From assembly GCA_013115135.1 (NCBI GenBank), contig JABANP010000041.1, positions 62,001 through 126,000 on the forward strand: 64,000 bases of DNA. Reading direction: 5' to 3'. A model generated the notes under the pieces. The model worked only from the letters and a program-made list of their open reading frames with translations. It did no database searches and was not told where the DNA came from. Shown here in pieces: positions 23,419 through 35,248 of this stretch. Made by a program: the position numbers and the translations under genes. Source of the stretch: Perkinsus olseni. Its lineage: Eukaryota; Perkinsozoa; Perkinsida; Perkinsidae. Position 1 is the first letter of the stretch, and the number at the start of each line of letters is the position of its first letter.

Positions 23419-24370
23419 ATGACTCTATCTTCCCTTCCTCTCGCGATCTTCGCCCTTGGCGCCCTCCTGGATGTCACATACGTGACGGGTTCTACCACTG
23501 AGTGCGACGCTGACTGTGCTGCCACTTATCCCGGGTCCTATTGTAAATACTGGAAGACGCCCAGCACTTGCTTTGGCTCGGATGCCCCGTGCTCCTGCGA
23601 TACGAGTGCGACGACTGAAGCTCCTCGTAACTGCGACGCTGGCTGTGCCTCGGATACCCCCGGCTCGTACTGTAAGTACTGGGACACCCCTAGCGTCTGC
23701 CATCTATCCAATGTACCTTGCACTTGCGAGGACACTTCCACTGGTTCGGCTACTACAGCAACCGATGTCGAGGAAGTTACTGAGGTCACAACGGCGGCTC
23801 CCGAGGGAACTACTGAGGCTACTCCTACTGGGGACACCACAGAGATGACCAGTCCAGCCGTCGTCACCGATGAGGTTGATGTCACCACCGCGGCTCCTGT
23901 GACTGACGAGGTGCCCGTTACCACCGCGGCTGGGGAGTCTCCCGGTAGAGACAAGGATGATGCCGAGGCCACGACTACCACCTCCGAGGTCGCCACCGCA
24001 ACCGCAGTCGATGTTGCTACGACTACGACTGATGCTCCTGTCGCGACCACTACCGTGGCTGCGCCTCAGCCTACCAGTACAGCGGCTCCGTCTGAGGAGA
24101 CTTCAGCATCGGTTGTCACTGACGAGGCCTCCGTCACCACTCCCGGTCGATGAGGCCGCTGGACGCGATCAGAAGGACGAGTCTGATGGGACTACTGAAG
24201 CCTCCACCACAGCAGCTGCGGTCGAGGGCGTGACCACCGATGCCCCGACTACGACTGTTGCTGCAATCACTACTGCCGGTGTTGCTACCTCCGTTGAGGT
24301 CACCACCGGAGCCTCACCGACTACCATCGAGATGACTGATGCCCCGACTACTGTCGGCCCGAGTACGTAG
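23419..24370 (+). pseudogene. Mucin-like GSYCKYW protein (copy 2), one-base frameshift
   Basis: Signal peptide MTLSSLPLAIFALGALLD, different from those of copies 1 and 3. The mature part is nearly identical: two six-cysteine GSYCKYW modules and a Thr/Ala/Val-rich stalk. At 24142-24144 it has CCC where copy 1 has CC, shifting the frame after DEASVTTP and giving an early stop. In the +1 frame the copy continues with DEAAGRDQKDES to the normal end at 24370. As read, a 244-residue protein with a shortened stalk could still be made. It may be a true mutation or a base error. It is the inverted partner of 11776-12723. Confidence 0.7.
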
Positions 24371-24990
24371 ATGACTTTTTGGAATGAAGCTTTGTGTCTG
24401 AAACAACCCATTTTGTTGTGAGCTGCGGTATTGCATGACGTAGCCACACTGAGTAACGAACGATTGTTGTGTTGTCGAGTGAATCTTGGAAGTAATCTTG
24501 CCAAGGGTGATTTGCAAGTAGCACGGAATTTACGCGGTTCCAATCGCTGCTCACTGAGTAGCGTTCAGTTCCTGCCCATTGGAAAGATATTACTTGTAAG
24601 ATTGTAAAGATTGCGCTTTTGCAAATGACGAGGGTAAAAGGGCGACTATCAAAATGATCTTGTCATCCTGCGCGCAAAAACAAATTTCAAGTAAGCATGT
24701 CGCATGTAAGTGTTAAAAGTGTATTACGTAACATGTTCTCACGTGTACTGGGTCTTAGTAGTCATTTGGTACTAGCCATTGCCTAATAATCAACCTTACT
24801 TCGAAATCGTGTATCGCAGGCGACATTGCAACTAGTTGGGCTTCCCAATTCCCCCCAAATCCAAATATACAACGCAAAGAGCAAGTCTTAGCAAGCTTTC
24901 CAAAAATCGACTCGGATCAATGGCATACTCTTCATTTCGCTACATTGAGTTGAAAAATCCGACATCTGCGAGAGAATGATGGGGCTGAGG
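24371..24990. other. Intergenic between convergent mucin genes
   Basis: AT-rich for this window. The first ~30 bp match the 3' flank of the other mucin copies. No gene seen. Confidence 0.5.
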
Positions 24991-27361
24991 CTAGTTCGTC
25001 GTCGAACTAACGGTAGTAAAGGTGCCGGTCACCGTTCTCGTCGCGGCAGTTTCAGAATTCTGCAGCGTGCTCGTCGCAGGGAACACAACTGAGGTTACAG
25101 CAGGAGGCTGCAGCTCGACTGTCGTTGAAGTCGCAGGTGTCGCACCTTTGTCTTCACGCAAAGCCGGATCTATTCCGGATGTACTCACCGGTATCAACCC
25201 GGTGATGAGCCGCGGTGGGGTGACAGTAGTTGATGAACTGGTGGTAAATACCACACTGCCAGTGGAAACAGGAGTGTTGCTCATAGTTGTGGGTGTTGCG
25301 GAACCAGTCACAGAAGTGAATACCTTCGTTGTTGGCGTGGGAGAGGTCTTGGCACTCGACGTTTCAATCGAGCTGTCTGTACTACTCGCCGCCGATGTGC
25401 TTTCCTCTAATCGAGTAGTGGACACCGCGGTGGACGATGGTGATGAATTAGTGAACAGCACGGTAGTCGACGATGCTGTACTAGTCGTTACAAAAGTTGT
25501 CGATGGTACTCCAGTAATCACAGTAGTCGATGGTGCAGTAATAGTGGTCACGAACGCGGTCGACGGTGCCCTACCACTCGTTATGACAGTAGTCGACTGT
25601 ACTGCAGTAGTCGATGATGCTTCACTAGCAGTCACAACGGTAGTCGATGGTACCGCAGTAGTCGCCGCAGTAGTCGATGATGCTTCACCAGTGGTCACAA
25701 CGGTAGTCGGTGGTACTGCAGTAGTCGATGATGCTTCACCAGTGGTCGCAACGGTAGTCGGTGGTACCGAAGTAGTCGCCGCAGTAGTCGATGATGCTTC
25801 ACCAGTGGTCACAACGGTAGTCGATGGTACTGCAGTAGTCGCCGCAGTAGTCGATGATGCTTCACCAGTGGTCACAACGGTAGTCGATGGTACTGCAGTA
25901 GTCGCCGAAGTAGTTGATGATGCTTCACCAGTGGTCACAACGGTAGTCGATGATGCTTCCACCGGTGGTCATAACGGTAGTCGATGGTACCGCAGTAGTC
26001 GCCGCAGTAGTCGATGATGCTTCACCAGTGGTCACAACGGTAGTCGATGGTACTGCAGTAGTCGCCGCAGTAGTCGATGATGCTTCACCAGTGGTCACAA
26101 CGGTAGTCGATGATGCTTCACCGGTGGTCATAACGGTAGCCGATGGTACCGCAGTAGTCGCCGCAGTAGTCGATGATGCTTCACCAGTGGTCACAACGGT
26201 AGTCGATGGTACTGAAGGAGTCGCCGCAGTAGTCGATGATGCTTCACCAGTGGTCACAACGGTAGTCGATGGTACTGAAGGAGTCGCCGCAGTAGTCGAT
26301 GATGCTTCACCAGTGGTCACAACGGTAGTCGATGGTACTGCAGTAGTCGCCGCAGTAGTCGATGATGCTTCACCAGTGGTCACAACGGTAGTCGATGGTG
26401 CTGTACTAGCAGTCAAAACAGTAGTCGGTGATGCTGTACTAGTCGTCACAATCGTTGTCGATGATGCCTCCCCAGTAGTAGTAACAGCAGTAGTCGATGG
26501 TGTTGTATTACTCTTGATGACAATAGTCGATGATGCCTCACTAGTGGTCACAATCGTAGTCGATGATGCTGCGCTTGTAGTCACAACGGTGGTCGATGGG
26601 GCTGCACTAGTAGTAACAACAGTAGTCGATGGTGCTGTACTAGCGGTCACAACAGTAGTCGATAGTGCTGTACTACCAGTCACAACAGTAGTCGATGGTG
26701 CTGTACTAGCAGTCACAACAGTAGTCGATGGTGCTGTATTAGTGGTAACAACAGAAGTCGATGATACTGTACTTGTCGTTATAACAACAGTCGGTTGTAC
26801 TGCCGTAGTCGCCGCAGTAGTCGATGATGCTGCGCTTGTAGTCACAACGGTGGTCGATGGAGCTGTACTAGCAGTCGCAATGGTAGTGGATGGAGCCGTA
26901 CTAGTTGTTATGACCGTAGTCGATCGCGCTGTGCGAGTGGCTGCAACATTACTTGTCGGCGCTATGGTTGGTATGGTCCCCACGCTTGTTACCAGATTAG
27001 TAGTTCCTGTAGTAGTGATGATCGGCCTTTGCGTTGTGGACTCATCACAGGAGCACGGAATGTTCGAGAAGTGGCAAACACTGGGAGACTTCCAGTACTT
27101 GCAGTAAGACCCGGGTGTATCAGCGGCACACCCCGCATCACATTGAACGGGAGAGGCCGTGAGGAAGGCGGTGTCGCAAGAGCATCGAATATTAGAGCCG
27201 AAGCATACACTTGGTGACTGCCAGTACTTGCAGTAAGAGCCAGGGAAAGTCAGGGCGCATTCGGCATCGCATGTGGTAGTATTGCTGCCAACCAGCGCGA
27301 TACGAGCGGTGGCAGAGAGCAGGAATGCCGCGGAGTGACTAGCCATAGATGAGTTCGACAA
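24991..27361 (-). CDS. Large repeat-rich mucin with two GSYCKYW modules, one frame break
   Basis: Starts at 27361 with an N-terminal hydrophobic signal (AAFLLSATARIALVGS), then two six-cysteine modules with the family spacing (PGSYCKYWQSPSVC, PGSYCKYWKSPSVC). The rest is Thr/Ser/Ala/Val repeats: first units of about 11 residues (TTVVTTSTAPS), then 21-residue units (TTVVTTGEASSTTAATTAVPS). At about 25958-25961 an extra base breaks the frame inside the array (GGTGGAAGC where other units read GGTGAAGC). The next frame continues to a unique Thr-rich C-terminus and stop at 24991. With the break ignored it is about 790 residues. It is divergently paired with subtilase A at 27662. Confidence 0.7.
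25590..26400. repeat. 63-bp coding tandem array
   Basis: Tandem copies of a 63-bp unit (with 21- to 42-bp partial units) encoding TTVVTTGEASSTTAATTAVPS on the minus strand. Neighbouring units are almost identical (CAGTAGTCGATGATGCTTCA recurs in each), so the array is recent and prone to length change. The frame break at about 25960 lies in it. Confidence 0.85.
26400..26960. repeat. 33-bp-type coding tandem array
   Basis: Degenerate units of about 33 bp encoding TTVVTTSTAPS-like repeats on the minus strand, older than the adjacent 63-bp array as judged by substitutions between units. Confidence 0.75.
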
Positions 27362-27661
27362 AAAACTATGACGTACTCAGAAACTTTCAACCGTTATGCA
27401 TCGTAATGACCGATCTTAGCCTTTCGAAGGTCTGGAATGGAGTACGGCCTGATACTTGAAAGTGCGCTAGCCCGGCATATCTTCCAAGTATCTTATTTGC
27501 AGTGCGAGTGTAACTGATAGATCTCTCTATCACGTAGCGCATGAGAATGAACCCTCGCTGTGTAAGGATGAGGAGTGATCCTCTCAATCAGCTGAGTGCT
27601 GGGAAGCATTGATGAATTTCAACCTCATCGAATGAATTAGCTTTATTCACCTTCATCCGGA
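27362..27661. other. Divergent promoter region, mucin / subtilase A
   Basis: This 300-bp spacer separates the mucin start (27361, minus) from the protease start (27662, plus), so it must hold both promoters. Part of it (27400-27660) is conserved in reverse at about 10390-10630. No defined core promoter motif was recognised. Confidence 0.5.
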
Positions 27662-30600
27662 ATGCCGGAGTTTACGAACTTCGCCGCCACCATCGTTCTA
27701 TGTATTGTCGCCTTGTCTGGTCTCACTGACGCATCGTCAGCCAGACGTCTATCTGTCTCCCAGTTCATCAGTTCATCTCCAAGCCCAATAGACATCGAGA
27801 TGTGAGCGTGCTCCGCAACTACTCCTCTTCTGACCGACAGGACGATATCGAAAGCGTTGCTCTTTCTTCAGGTATTACTCGCGAGCCAACCCGAGCAAGC
27901 CAGTCAAGTGTTTCAATTTCACCATCGAGAACTCTGGCACCGGCAGCGAGATCATTGATTTCGATGATATTCCAAGATACTTGAAGGCCCATCAGGTTTT
28001 CGATTCACCACAAGTGCTAAGGGCGACCCCTTGACCTGCTACTCCACGGCGTTCACTTCTCAGATTCATCCGCTAGTTGACAGGGCAACTCGTGTCGGTC
28101 AAGCCGGCTCATATGGGCAGGTGATTGATGAATTCCTCATCAGTATCGTCCTGACTATCTGCCTCAGGGCCCTCAACAATACAGGAGTTGCGGCTGCTAA
28201 CAAATGCCGCATCATCTTCGAGTAAGCCCCCGGCTGCTGCCGTTCCTCGTTCGCATGACGCGGTGTCTCCTATCTCAGTTTGACCACGGTGCCATACTTC
28301 GATGTGGATTCGAATCTGTCTATTCCGGTTAACTTAACTGCGACGATGTATCATCTGATGATGTTGCAGATTGGTGTCATCGAGATTGTTGGCACGAATG
28401 ACCCGTAAGTCCGTCCCGCCGTTCCCCACCGGTAGAAAGTCACCTTCCGGCGTTTATCTGTTGTTCAGTTCCCCCTTCGTGCAGCAAATGAGGATGATGG
28501 GCATCGTAGCCGAGGAAGATTTCCCGATTGAGTTGGCAGCTCAAAACCGAAGAGCTCTCTCCTTGTCCCCGCCGGATGATACGTAAGCCACTTCGTGACC
28601 CACCGGTATGCATTCGACTCTTCAGATATTTCGGACAGCAGTGGGCTCTCGACGACATGCGCGTCAAGCGGATAATAGATGATCGTTTGGCCGACCCGGA
28701 CACGGGATGTGAACAGGATGATAAATCACCCGTTACAGTCGCTCTCATTGACTCTGGTCGGCGCCCAGCAAAAATTGAATATGTGCTAGTCGTCTCATTG
28801 TGTTTTCAGGTGTCGATTATGGCCATCCTGATCTCGGTGACGTCATTTTCGAGAATGAAGGGGAGACACACATGTATGCACAGTACATGGTCGATGACGA
28901 TTTCAACGGGTTCGTCGATGACGTGAGTCCCGTCATCGCCGTTAACTTCCTCTTCGAGTTCTCCTGTTCAGGTTCGCGGGTGGAACTTCATCGACGATAA
29001 CGCCAACGTGATGGATAACAATGGACATGGCACTGGATGTGCTGGTACATAAAAAGGCATCAGTCCAATGCGGTGATGAGCACTGATATGGTTGACAGGT
29101 CTAATCGCCGCCGAAGGCTTCAACGGCGAGGGTATCTTCGGCGTCGGGTATCCGTCTGCTCGAGTTCTACCTCTCAAGATATTCGACTACGATTCCGCTG
29201 GTCGCCTCAGTGATGCCCTACGAGCCTTCGACTACGCTATTGAGGAGCATGTCAAGATAAGCAGCGTATCATGGATCGCGCGGTCCTATTCAACCGTGTT
29301 TCACATCGCTGTGGAGAGGGCCGTGACTTTTGGCCATCTTATTGTTGCGGCTGCCGGCAACGACGGTCAGGACTTGGACGTTACGGGTGGGAGTTATCCC
29401 TGTGGGTTCAACGCCACCAACGTTCTTTGCGTTGCTGCACACAATGCTGATGAGGCTCGATGGACTTCCTCCAACTACGGAGCCGGTAGGCCACCGCAAG
29501 ACTTTCTTCCTCAGAGTTTTTCACTTGTCAGCTGTTGTTGACGTCTCGGCCCCGGGCGTTGATGTTTTATCAACCGCTGCCCCGAATGGTTATGCCACTT
29601 TCAACGGCACGAGTATATCCGCTGCTCAAGTCGCTGGAGTCGCTGCGATGCTGATTGGGGGTATGTCAATTGTCCTCCCTTTTTGATGAAATCGATATGT
29701 CCTTCAGCGCGTGCGCCATTCCCTCTGTGGTATGACGAAGTAGTGGCGGCTATCATCAGTACCGCCAATGCCACGGGATGGACTGCCTATGGACGTGTTG
29801 ATGCCTACGCCGCATTGCAAGCAGTTGTTGGGGACGCCAACTGGCTTAACGGGTGAGGGTAGACTTCAGCTGAGGTTTGCTTTCTAGTCAATTCGACTCA
29901 GGGCGTTGACTGTTTGGAAGGATGACGACTGTGCCGAGTATGTTCGACTCCCACCTGCGTCCACCGCCGAGATGCAGCTCTGTGTATTCACGCCCCCAGC
30001 AATTGGTTACCGAGAGTGAGTTGGACTTGAGCTTCGTCCTCTCATCTCGCCCCTCTTCAGATATGACCTAATAGGAGTTATTGGCGAGGGCGCCGCTGAA
30101 TTGAACATCCGCCTGCGTGCAGCTCCGCCACCGGGCCTCTGCCAAACCTCCATTCCCACGGCAGATTTCGGAGTTTTAATGGTTGGGAGCACAGGTATGT
30201 AGGTTTAGTGCTTTGTCGCATGTTACGCTCTCGTTCACCGCAGTCACTCTCAGGTATAGCGAGCTACACTATAACTAATGTATTTGGCTCGAATTTCGTC
30301 GTCGATCCCGCGAGGCTACTCCCGTGGGCGCCAATGCTTCAAGTTATTCTACCAGTTGGGCCGGTCAGCATTGCCGAAGGCGAATCCGTCGTTGTCGAGC
30401 TCTCACTACAAGTGTTCCAACCGGGCCCCGTCAACCTTATCGTGGCCGGCCTGAGTGAGAGTTGCCCTCCCATGCCGCTGGTGGCTTCTGTCCAGCCTTC
30501 AATCCTGCGGGTGTCCAACGGTTCGGCCGAGAACTCCACCGAGCACATCCCCGTTGGATTGCGGAAGGCCCCTTCAGCAGCTGTCATCGAGAACCCCTCG

Positions 30601-32559
30601 GCGTATGAGTTGAAGACTCAAGTTGTCTCTCGTCATGCCAACTATTTGCTTGAAGGCCCATTCTCTGCCGTGTCTTTCCCTCTCCTGCCCACCGGTGGAG
30701 GATGGATTCCCGAGGCCTCGATCGCTGGTCAACAAATCTTATCGGACTGCGTCGGTGGAGAAGCTCATATGATACAACTTGGGCAGTATTTCCCATTCTT
30801 CGGTGTGGACGTCGACTCCGCTAAAGTTGGTTGTAACGGCTTCATCGAGTTGCCGCCCTACTCAGCAGCTCCGCTTACCGGCTCACCCCGCATCCCCTCC
30901 ACTCTCGAGCCCAATGGTGTGATCGCGGCTTACTGGACGGAAGTGAACTCCACGCGGTGCGTCCTGAACCTGTGCAACATCTCGTTCGTGACAGATTACA
31001 AGTTACGAATGCTGGTGGTCGAATGGGATGGGTTGGAAGTTCAAGTGAATGGCAGTTGGCATTCATTGACCATGCAGGCTCACCTCTTCCCGGATGGACG
31101 CATCGACCTCCTCTACGCCTCCCTACCCGACCCAGCCTATCGTGAAGATGCTGCCGTTGGCCTCGAGAACTTCGATGGCAAAGACGGCTACAACTTGATG
31201 CAACTCCTTGATACCTCTGGGCCATCAAGCCTGGTCTTCATCCCTAAGGTCAGTTCCCAACATGTCATCGTTCCTCCGCTGTCTTCTGTGGCCGTCAATT
31301 TCTCTTTGGCTGTACCTTACATGGGTGTACCTGACGATGACCTCGATGCTTGGTGTGAAGATGATGCCAACTGGGCCGATGCTGATGGAAGAAGTTGTGC
31401 TGATTACGTTGCCGAGGCTCTTTGCACACCAGCTGGCCTCCCCGGTATTGGCTGGAACAGTTTATGGGGCGACTTTGTTACAGCTGCCGCCACTACTCCG
31501 GCGAATGATAGTTGCTGCGGCTGTGGTGGAGGTGTGTGGTATCGAGACAACAGCCCCGGTGCCGACTGGCAGGATATTGTTCAGCTCAAGTTGAAGTACG
31601 TCGAAGGCTCGCAAGGCGACTTCGAACGAACTGTCAAGGGCAGTCAGTCAGTAGACGTTTTCTTGACTGGTAACGAGTCTACTGTCTCGAATGCTGGTGG
31701 AAACAGGACGCTCCGAGTGGTTGCTTTGGATTCTACCGCCGTCGTTAATGATGAGGAGAGCGGCTTGGTTGTAACTGTCGAGGTATTCGAGAACAGCGTG
31801 TCCTGGGCGTCGAAACGAGTGGTGCTGGACGACGGTGAGGCCCTTGTACAGTTCGACTTCCCAGCGGGTCTGACGGAGCTCACTGCTGTCGCTACACCGA
31901 GCGAGCCCATCCTCCTCGATGTCAGCCTGATAGATTGTGGTGGTGACAATACTGTTGGCTCTAATGGTTTACGCTATCTGTTGTGGAGGCCTTTGGGCGA
32001 TTCGTACCTTCTGCAGTGCGCGTTGCTCTCGGCCGATGAAACCTCTTGGATCAACCCTCTTGGTGGTGTCTTCGTCCCTCAGGATGACGAAGGTTGGATG
32101 TCGCTAATGATTGTTGATGCCGCCGCTGTTGTGGTATCCGCCACGGATGCGTCTCCACGACGGGTTGCGAACGTGCTCCTCGGCTTCGAGTCTGCCAGCA
32201 TCGGTATCGGTGGTTGTGGAGGCTTCTGTGTCTTCGGCGGTTCCGTTCCCGTCAACTTCGGCATGGAATTGAGACCATCTCTTATCAAACTCCTACGTGA
32301 TGAGACGATCATCACGACTACTGAGGACGACGACGGCCGCGGTGGAGGAAGCTCAACCACGGCGAGTACTAGGACTGGTGATGTCATCACAGTCACCACC
32401 ACAACTACCACAACCACTGTCTCCGCTGTTGATTGTGACATCGGCTGTCGGGCTATCCGTCCTGGGTCGTACTGCAAGTATTGGTTGGAGCCTTCCGTCT
32501 GCTATGCTAGTGATGTGCCCTGTGTCTGCTCTACTACGACCACCCCTCAAATCAGGTGA
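27662..32559 (+). CDS. Subtilisin-like serine protease (S8), right copy, 15 exons, one-base insertion
   Basis: Exons: 27662-27801, 27872-28013, 28064-28120, 28168-28221, 28279-28404, 28469-28582, 28626-28756, 28810-28922, 28972-29044, 29099-29485, 29532-29660, 29708-29852, 29902-30015, 30061-30194 and 30254-32559. All introns are GT-AG, 46-70 bp. The order is signal peptide, propeptide-like region, S8 domain (VALIDSGVDYGHPDL Asp; NNGHGTG His; AAAGND Asn; NGTSISAA Ser), beta-rich tail (FPFFGVDVDSAKVGCNGFIEL, IAAYWTEV), Cys/Trp segment (WCEDDANWADADGRSCADY ... CCGCGGG), Thr run and C-terminal GSYCKYW module. In exon 4 this copy has CCC at 28170-28172 where the left copy has CC, which shifts the frame early. 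Either it is a new pseudogene or this is a base error. Confidence 0.8.
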
Positions 32560-33218
32560 AACACCTGAGCTGAAGGATATGTATATCGGCGTTTCATGCC
32601 GTAGTACACCATGATTATATCCTCTCGTGCTCAACTACGTTGACACATTCATGTAGCCTGAAGTATTGAGTTCATAGTGATGACTGTCTCTCCAGTGGAC
32701 GGGATATTCATTCCACTCCGGCTTAGCGTTTAGAGAAGGTCATCAGTCAGTCTAGACTTTCATACGTTCATAGTCCGGAGGGACTTCTAACGGCGCAACA
32801 AACCTTTAAGTCCCCGACGAGTCGGTATGAGAGCTACTGGGCGATAGTTCACCCCCGATCGAGCCAGAGGATTGATCAGAGTGGCAAAGGCCGCCTCTAA
32901 TGTGCCATTCAAAACAAATAGGATCTCCGCTGAAATGACAGTGAGACTAATCTTTCGGATATCATTCGTAAACAGGGAGCAGATACAGACTGTTTTGAGC
33001 ATGAGACACCAATTTTTGAATCGATGGAAGAGCTTTACTTAACCGACGCTAAACTGGTGACACGGGTATTGTGTAACACTGGTAATTCAAGGCGTCAATT
33101 ATGAGGGGCTGTCTAAGGGTGTTCAAGCGACTGCCGACTTATCACGGTAGGCGGTGACGATAGCGGCGAGCTCTTAAAAACCCCGAAGTGGAGAAAGACT
33201 AGAAAAGATGTAAATGTT
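32560..33218. other. Intergenic in right arm
   Basis: The 3' flank of subtilase A. It aligns in reverse with about 4780-5500 with moderate divergence. No gene seen. Confidence 0.5.
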
Positions 33219-33388
33219 TCATTGAGTTCTTCTGAAGAGATGATCGGTGAAGTAGTCTCTGGAGGCATCGGGAGTGGCGAACTGCATCGTCTTGAAGCAT
33301 TCTTCAGAAATATCTATGTGCGATTCCGAACAAGACATATATCTTCCTCGTGTCAACGGCAACCGTTTGAAGTTTACTTCGAGTTATG
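33219..33388 (-). pseudogene. Relic of secreted 'YGxFVYxS' family gene with internal deletion
   Basis: Read on the minus strand, a short frame joins KRLPLTRGRYMSCSES to EECFKTMQFATPD and DYFTDHLFRRTQ before a stop at 33219-33221. These match two separated parts of the gene at 3968-4775 (KREWL...GRYTSSSES and EEDFKTLKFATPD...DYFTDRLFRH). The middle of the domain and the whole 5' half are missing. The relic sits at the mirror position of 3968-4775, showing that the right arm once had this gene and lost it. Confidence 0.75.
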
Positions 33389-34393
33389 ATCTTCGCCGCA
33401 AACTTCGCCATCGATAATCCACAATCTTACGGTCGTCAACTTGTCAGTTGCCGGATTCCGTGCTGTTTCCGTGAGGTCCGTCAAGTGATCGCTCGTGTCC
33501 AGTACAGCTGAGCCGATGGCAGCCTGCGTTATCTCCGATCACGCTTGAGTAGTCTACGCGTTTAGACAGAACCTGCTCTCTCAATATCGGAACTACGGCC
33601 GTGCACATCGATCCAAAAAGCCAACCAAGTATGCCGCCTATGATCGAGGAGGGGTGAGTCTCCAATCGATAGAAGCCTTCCGTGCGCCTTGCCCAGTGCC
33701 CTTACGATACACCCCGCGGTAGTCGGCCGTCTCATGCGTAGCCTGAGCTCGACGCGCACAGCGGCCACCTTCGTGACTTGCCGTGTTTTTGTGTCCGGGA
33801 TGCTTCTAATAGTACTCCTGAATTTCCATCGGTCTGTGCGAGTGATCTCCATGTCTTCTGGAACCGACAGCTGCCCTCCACGAGGGGTTCATCTCTCTAC
33901 GGATGCTGTGTACTCCCCCAGCATATGTGGCAGACTGTATTCGAGCTCAGCTGGTGATGACTGGTTGACACCACCACTACGATCTATAGTGAGCCGTTCA
34001 ATGCCAGCCATTAATATTTAGATCCCGGATCAAGTAGAGTTAACGTACCGTCCCGCTGAGACGGTCTCAAGATAATCACTAACGGTAAGACGAAGAGTCT
34101 CTCGAATTAACTGGTAACCCAATACCAATTGAATAACTGGTAACCAATTCTATGCGGGAAAAATCAATCTAAAGCTACCAACTTCTAATGGTTGGCGGTT
34201 AAAGGGGCGTTGAGCAATTTGAAAAACCCGTGATAAAAAGTGTTGGGGAGCTGAACGTCCCGACATCTGCAGAAACGTGTCCACCAGACACGGACAGTCA
34301 CCGAACGAGTAGTAGGTGAACCTCGTATGTGAGGCTGAGCGAAGGAAATGCTCGGTAACGTTCGATGACGGTAGTTCTTCCTCACCGGAAATA
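33389..34393. other. Intergenic in right arm; gene-fragment-like frames
   Basis: Mirror of about 1953-2700. It contains the same hydrophobic fragment (SIIGGILGWLFGSMCTAVVPI near 33585-33650, minus strand) and the same short conserved frame at 33790-34021. It keeps about 120 bp missing on the left. A degraded multi-exon gene is possible but not shown. Confidence 0.3.
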
Positions 34394-35248
34394 TTAAATG
34401 GTTTTGAAAGGGTGTCTATAAAGACGATCGAATGTGTACATTCCAAAGGCATACATAATATCAGGTGTAGCAAACCTCACCATTTTAAAATCTTCAGAGA
34501 AGTCAAAGGACTCGCGCCAGACATAGCAAGCCCGATTGAAACTGTCGAACAGGTCGCGTACTCTGTCACGGCTTGTTGTAGGGGTCAGCGAGTAGGGCTT
34601 ACCAGGACCCTTCCTCACCAGCTGATAGGACTTCCATTCAGTCTCTCCTGCAGGGTATCCGTCTACTGCTTTGCAGCCAAGCTTCACGTGAACGAATCCA
34701 TCGGCTTGGACGTCGTAATGCATCCTGAAGTCAGATGTCGAGGAATTGGACAGGTATCTCCCGGGATTCAACGCGAGCCACTGCCGCCTGAGCACAATAT
34801 AGTCGCCGGCGAACTCAACCTCCGCGTTTCCGTTCTCGTCGACAGAGAAGGATTCGAAATCCCAGTCGCCGAGAGTGACTTGGGGGCATTTCTTTCGAAT
34901 CTCTTCAAGCCAACGGGTACGTCGGCTGGCTTCAGGACCAGAGAACTCATGAAGGTATTCGTCGTAGGGATCATCAGTCTCGTTCTCTCTCCGGAGTGAG
35001 AACCAGCCATCTCGGAATGAGCTTCCACCACAGTCTATCTCGAACATACCTCTACCCTCTTTCGTGACGTTGAAGATCATCGTTACGGGAGGACCCTTCT
35101 TAGAGCGATAGACGAAGTCTCCGTAGTCCATCCGCGGTATAGCGGGAGGAGCAGGCTTCTTCTCATGTGACGGATTTCCGCGCGTGCCTCCGCCGCCATG
35201 TGCCAGGGAGGCCAAAGACGAGAGGGCCACGATGAATCGGAAAGACAT
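34394..35248 (-). CDS. Secreted 'YGxFVYxS' family protein, intact (right copy)
   Basis: A 284-codon gene, mirror copy of 1098-1952 with few substitutions (for example DENGNAEVEFAG for NYDGNAEVEFAG, IMYAFG for IMFAFG). The start at 35248 begins the signal peptide MSFRFIVALSSLASLAHG. All family landmarks and the four conserved cysteines are kept: YGDFVYRSK, IDCG, KKCPQ, VLRRQWL, GRYLSNSS, KLGCKAVDG, ACYVW, FATPDIMYAFG, DRLYRHPF. The two arm copies are the only intact members in the window. Function unknown; predicted extracellular. Confidence 0.8.
   Translation of the reverse strand: MSFRFIVALSSLASLAHGGGGTRGNPSHEKKPAPPAIPRMDYGDFVYRSKKGPPVTMIFNVTKEGRGMFEIDCGGSSFRDGWFSLRRENETDDPYDEYLHEFSGPEASRRTRWLEEIRKKCPQVTLGDWDFESFSVDENGNAEVEFAGDYIVLRRQWLALNPGRYLSNSSTSDFRMHYDVQADGFVHVKLGCKAVDGYPAGETEWKSYQLVRKGPGKPYSLTPTTSRDRVRDLFDSFNRACYVWRESFDFSEDFKMVRFATPDIMYAFGMYTFDRLYRHPFKTI

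Noticed and set aside
27996..28021. 26-nt micro-intron or programmed frameshift in the subtilase A propeptide
   Set aside because: Comparison with subtilase B shows an ordinary ~50-bp intron (28014-28063) followed by another (28121-28167), which solves the frame.
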